This document shows, in pieces, positions 58,332 through 61,263 of a stretch of DNA of 61,263 nucleotides. The position numbers were made by a program, and so were the translations under genes. Source of the stretch: Candidatus Eisenbacteria bacterium (GTDB lineage Bacteria > Desulfobacterota > Binatia > DP-6); assembly GCA_035577985.1 (NCBI GenBank), contig DATJZY010000026.1:1-61263 (forward strand), in the 5' to 3' direction. The notes under the pieces were generated by a model. It made no database searches, was not told where the DNA came from, and saw only the letters and a list, made by a program, of their open reading frames with translations. Every line of letters starts with the position of its first letter. The first letter of the stretch is position 1.

Positions 58332-59789
58332 ATGGCGTCGAGCAAGGGGGTGTGTTTGGGCCGCGTCGTGATCGTCGCCTGGCTGGTGCTCTGCTCCCTG
58401 CCGGCGCTCGCCGCCGATCGGTCGATCTCGGGCGCGAAGCTCCTCCTGCGGCGCGCGCCGAACGGTTCCGAGAAGCTGATCTTCGTTTCGAAGGACCCGG
58501 GCTTTCTCTTTGCCGCGATCGGTGGCGCCGACGATCCGAGCGCCGCTGTGGGCGGCGCGACGATCGAGCTGTTCTCGCCCGCCGAGCCGAGCGGCGGCGC
58601 CGCGGTCGCGCCCCCGGTCGCGGGCACGCCGGGCTGGACCGCGCGCGACGCCGCCACCGACGTCTACCGCTTCGCCAACCGCAGCGCCCCCGACGCGTTC
58701 TCGGCGGTGCGCAGTGTGGTGCTGAAGCAGGGGCACACGCTCAAGTTCGTAGGCAGGCGTGCGGGTCTCGCGCTCGCCGGACCGCAGGGTGCGGTCGGGG
58801 TTCGTGTCACCACCGGGACGCTCCGCAACTGCGTCCTGTTCGGCCCGCCGACCGTTCGCAAGGACGTCGCGGGGATGTTCTCGGCCCGCGACGCGATCGC
58901 CGCCGGACTCCCCGACTGCGACAACGGCTCGCTCGGCGGTACCACCACGACGACGTCGACTTCTACGTCGACCAGCACGACGCTCCCCGTGTGCGGGAAC
59001 GGGGTCATCGAGGGGTCCGAGAAATGCGACGGTGCCGCGCTGGGAGAGTGCAACTTCCCGGCGGGTGCGTGTGGCCCGCCCGGCTACTCGACCGCCTGTC
59101 AGTGCTGCACCTACGGTGGTCCCAATTCGGCGCTGCTGCCGTGCTGCGATCCCGGCGCGACGTTCTACCCAGGACCCGACTTCAGCGGATTCTGCGTCTC
59201 CCCGCGCTGCGATCCCCCCTTCACGTGCGGCGTCGGCCAATGCCAGCCGGACCACTCCTGCTGCTCCCCGAATGGCGGAGCCTGCGTCGTCGAGGTCCCG
59301 ACGGGCTTCGCGACCTTCGCCTGCTGCGCCGGGCTCGAGTGTCGCGGGTTGGGCCCCCCCTTGGGGCAAGTCGAGAACTGCTGTGTCGGCGACCAGAGAA
59401 CCTGCACGACCGACCAGGAGTGTTGCACCGGGCACTGCACGGGCGGCGTGTGCGAGACGTGCCGGAGCGCCGGCGCGTCGTGCTCCAACCCCGCCGAGTG
59501 CTGCTTCCCCTCTTGCAGCGGCGGGGCCTGCGGCGCGTGCCAGGCGGCCGGCGCGCCGTGCCTGGCGGACGCGCACTGCTGCAGCCGCTTGTGCGAGCCC
59601 ACGACGCTCACCTGCTTCGGCGGCTGCGGCGGGACCGGCGCAGCGTGCACGAGCGGCGCGGACTGCTGCTACGGCTCTTGCACGGGCGGGACGTGCGACT
59701 GCCAGCCGGCGGGCGGCGGCTGCGTCACGAATTCCATCTGCTGCAGCGGCTCCTGCGACCTCTCCGGATCGCACACCTGCAATCCGTAG
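58332..59789 (+). CDS. Secreted Thr-linker, Cys-rich repeat protein
   Basis: A 485-residue exported protein. Signal peptide ends Leu-Pro-Ala-Leu-Ala-Ala. N-terminal beta domain (about 30-195); Thr/Ser linker (Thr-Thr-Thr-Thr-Ser-Thr repeats, about 200-218); Cys-Gly-Asn-Gly-Val-Ile-Glu-x2-Glu-Lys-Cys-Asp module (about 222-240); then about 240 residues with more than 45 Cys in repeated Cys-Cys plus Cys-x4-Cys units spaced about 25 residues, like mini-knottins or dickkopf-type domains. Such surfaces are typical of outer-membrane-facing adhesins. Function unknown. Confidence 0.8.
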   Translation: MASSKGVCLGRVVIVAWLVLCSLPALAADRSISGAKLLLRRAPNGSEKLIFVSKDPGFLFAAIGGADDPSAAVGGATIELFSPAEPSGGAAVAPPVAGTPGWTARDAATDVYRFANRSAPDAFSAVRSVVLKQGHTLKFVGRRAGLALAGPQGAVGVRVTTGTLRNCVLFGPPTVRKDVAGMFSARDAIAAGLPDCDNGSLGGTTTTTSTSTSTSTTLPVCGNGVIEGSEKCDGAALGECNFPAGACGPPGYSTACQCCTYGGPNSALLPCCDPGATFYPGPDFSGFCVSPRCDPPFTCGVGQCQPDHSCCSPNGGACVVEVPTGFATFACCAGLECRGLGPPLGQVENCCVGDQRTCTTDQECCTGHCTGGVCETCRSAGASCSNPAECCFPSCSGGACGACQAAGAPCLADAHCCSRLCEPTTLTCFGGCGGTGAACTSGADCCYGSCTGGTCDCQPAGGGCVTNSICCSGSCDLSGSHTCNP

Positions 59790-59801
59790 CGCCGCCCGCG
59801 C

Positions 59802-60560
59802 TCAGCCCTCGTCGGCCGCCCGTGGCCGCAGGCGGATCTCGACGCGGCGGTTGCGCGCTCGGGCCTCGTCGTCGGTGTTCGGCACGACCGGCCGGTGCGC
59901 GCCGACGCCGGCGGCGACGATGCGGCGCTCGAGCTCGGGATCGCCCGCGGCCAGCTCGCGCGCGACGGCCGCCGCGCGGGCGAGCGACAGCTCGAGGTTC
60001 GACGGGAATGCGGGCGTGTGGATCGGCCGATCGTCGGTGTGACCGGTCACGTCGACGAGGCAATCCGGCAGCGAGGTCGCGAGGTCGCGCACGGTCGTGA
60101 GGAGCGGCAGCGCCGCATCGGCGAGGTCCGCGCTCCCCGACGCGAACGCGATCGTGTCGGACATGGCGATCACGAGGTCCCGGTCGTGGATGCTCACGGT
60201 GACGGCGCCTTCGATGCCGCGCTGCTGGACGAACGTCGCGAGCTCGTCGTGATCGCGCACGAGGGATGTGCGATCCTCGCCGACGACGCTGGCCGCGGCG
60301 AGCGTCGTCGAGGACGTCGACGTCGAGGACGTCGTGGTCGTCGTCGTGGTCGTGCGCACGACGAGGGTCGTCGTCGAAGGCGGCGCCGGCATCGGGTCGG
60401 CCGCGCGTCCGGGTCGCGCGATGACCGCGCTCAGGACCACGAATGCGAAGAGCTGCAGCACGAGGTCGCTGAACGTGATCAGCCACGCGGTCTGCGCCGT
60501 CTGGTCGTCGTCGGACGGGGCGGCGCCGGGCGGCGGAACGGTGGGGCGTCTACGCCGCAC
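59802..60560 (-). CDS. MotB/OmpA-family stator-like protein
   Basis: A 252-residue protein: short Pro-rich N-terminus, one membrane helix (Trp-Leu-Ile-Thr-Phe-Ser-Asp-Leu-Val-Leu-Gln-Leu-Phe, with the Asp that carries protons in MotB), a Thr/Ser-rich linker (about 65-90), and an OmpA-type peptidoglycan-binding domain with Thr-Gly-His-Thr-Asp-Asp-Arg-Pro and Asn-Arg-Arg-Val-Glu-Ile-Arg. Overlaps the MotA gene by 11 nt. The Thr tract is like that of the neighbouring secreted protein, unusual for MotB. Flagellar genes are not visible, so it could be a gliding or TolR/ExbD-like stator. Confidence 0.85.
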   Translation of the reverse strand: MRRRRPTVPPPGAAPSDDDQTAQTAWLITFSDLVLQLFAFVVLSAVIARPGRAADPMPAPPSTTTLVVRTTTTTTTTSSTSTSSTTLAAASVVGEDRTSLVRDHDELATFVQQRGIEGAVTVSIHDRDLVIAMSDTIAFASGSADLADAALPLLTTVRDLATSLPDCLVDVTGHTDDRPIHTPAFPSNLELSLARAAAVARELAAGDPELERRIVAAGVGAHRPVVPNTDDEARARNRRVEIRLRPRAADEG

Positions 60561-61263
60561 GGGTCGAGAGGACGAGCGGGCTCGGCCGCGGCTCGGCGAG
60601 CCGGCGCGTGCCCAGATAGGCGCGCAGCACGTGCTCGATGCGCGTCGGGTACTCCTTGCGCTGCACGAGCAGGGCGCCGTCGATGATCATCTCGGTGCGC
60701 ATCGCCTGCCGCCCGAGGTGGGCCTGCAGCTTGGTCGCGAGCGGCAGCACGACGACGTTCGAGAGGACGGCGCCGTAGAGCGTCGTGAGGACGGCGACGC
60801 CGAGGCCCGGTCCGATGGCGACGACGCTCGCGTGCCCGAGGTTGCGGAGCAGGACCGCGAGCCCGATGAGCGTGCCGATGAGGCCGAAGGCCGGGAAGAG
60901 CTTCGCGACGGTGAGCAGCACCTGCCGGGCGGCCTCGCCGTCGGCGGCGCGCATGCGGGCCTCGGCGACCAGCGCGTCCTCGAGCTCCTCGGCCGAGGCG
61001 GTGTCGAGGCCGTGCAGGACGGCCGCGCGGAGAAACGGGTCGGTCTCGCGCGCGAGCGCGCGCTCGAGGCCCGGCGCGCCCTCGACGCGGTGGGCGCGGG
61101 CGAGGTGCTGCACCGACGCCAGCACGTCCTCGTTGCCGACCGGCGGCAGGAGCGCATCGCCCACGAGCTGCCAGGTCTGCCGCAGGCGGCTCCACGGGAA
61201 GGTCACGCAGGTGACGGCGATCGTGCCGCCGACGGTGACGATGAGCGACGCCAGGTCGAAGAA
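60550..61263 (-). CDS. MotA/TolQ/ExbB-family stator protein (start beyond window)
   Basis: Open to the right edge: the N-terminal first helix (Asp-Leu-Ala-Ser-Leu-Ile-Val-Thr-Val-Gly-Gly-Thr) reads on from 61263, so the 237 visible residues are partial. Two later helices carry Leu-Phe-Pro-Ala-Phe-Gly-Leu-Ile-Gly-Thr-Leu-Ile-Gly-Leu and Gly-Val-Ala-Val-Leu-Thr-Thr-Leu-Tyr-Gly-Ala-Val, the MotA proton-channel helices. The cytoplasmic segment before them is long, with Arg/Glu residues that in MotA meet the rotor. Forms a stator with MotB. Confidence 0.88.
   Translation of the reverse strand, partial: FFDLASLIVTVGGTIAVTCVTFPWSRLRQTWQLVGDALLPPVGNEDVLASVQHLARAHRVEGAPGLERALARETDPFLRAAVLHGLDTASAEELEDALVAEARMRAADGEAARQVLLTVAKLFPAFGLIGTLIGLAVLLRNLGHASVVAIGPGLGVAVLTTLYGAVLSNVVVLPLATKLQAHLGRQAMRTEMIIDGALLVQRKEYPTRIEHVLRAYLGTRRLAEPRPSPLVLSTRAA

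Overview
The window is about 61 kb of very GC-rich (roughly 70% by eye), densely coded bacterial chromosome. No rRNA, tRNA, phage, plasmid or IS gene is visible. The gene content points to a Gram-negative, lipid-using bacterium: two acyl-CoA dehydrogenases, an acyl-CoA ligase, an enoyl-CoA hydratase, an SDR, a desaturase, luciferase-like (F420/FMN-type) oxidoreductases, MAPEG and GST. Secreted proteins carry Thr/Ser linkers, Cys-rich modules and collagen-like Gly-Pro stretches. That mix is what I would expect of the deltaproteobacteria-like / Candidatus Binatota group, but placement is an inference from content, not a phylogenetic result.

Layout. 1-3.5 kb: end of a small membrane protein, a split RdgC-like pair with a tRNA-dihydrouridine synthase, and a methyltransferase. 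3.6-6.6 kb: proton-translocating transhydrogenase as PntAA plus a fused PntAB-PntB. 6.7-9.3 kb: GST and a three-gene operon of paralogous secreted proteins. 9.3-14.2 kb: queC, an FAD oxidoreductase, selO-cyaY-miaE in overlapping order, apaG. 14.1-17.7 kb (minus): gloA, desaturase, lytic transglycosylase, lipase. 17.8-25.4 kb: acyl-CoA dehydrogenase, a fourth secreted paralog, LplT-PlsC fusion, dodecin, galK, aat, second acyl-CoA dehydrogenase. 25.5-29.5 kb: HAD-alpha/beta hydrolase fusion and a large GT-C-like membrane protein. 29.3-37.8 kb (minus, probably one long transcription unit): acyl-CoA ligase, DUF72 protein, lysyl-oxidase-like secreted protein, polytopic membrane protein, gltA, pyk, a small coiled-coil protein, and the GT-C-like protein. 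37.8-49.2 kb: a mosaic of small genes (NTF2-like, MAPEG, Tyr phosphatase, RRM protein, acyltransferase, SDR, HIT, degenerate LMW phosphatase, enoyl-CoA hydratase) interspersed with two families of structured repeats. 49.2-61.3 kb: hybrid histidine-kinase-type sensor without an adjacent regulator, LLM oxidoreductase with two AhpD/CMD-like genes, Tex, MidA-like methyltransferase, secreted endonuclease/phosphatase-family protein, Cys-rich secreted protein, and MotB/MotA at the right edge.

The most unusual feature is the repeats. Family I (five copies, about 105-111 bp) is a pair of hairpins, A and B, joined by a conserved 15-nt spacer core. In every copy hairpin A abuts or overlaps the stop codon of the neighbouring gene; in three of five it starts exactly 4 nt after the stop. 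Stem bases differ between copies but stay paired. Family II (two inverted copies, about 133-138 bp) has a conserved 91-92-nt middle closed by 21-23-bp arms whose sequence differs between copies but remains complementary within each. Of 14 convergent gene junctions in the window, 11 are overlapping or no more than 20 bp apart. The only three wide ones (265-426 bp) each hold one inverted pair of these elements, one per gene 3' end. This reads as a system of gene-end structural modules, or a mobile element that targets gene ends.
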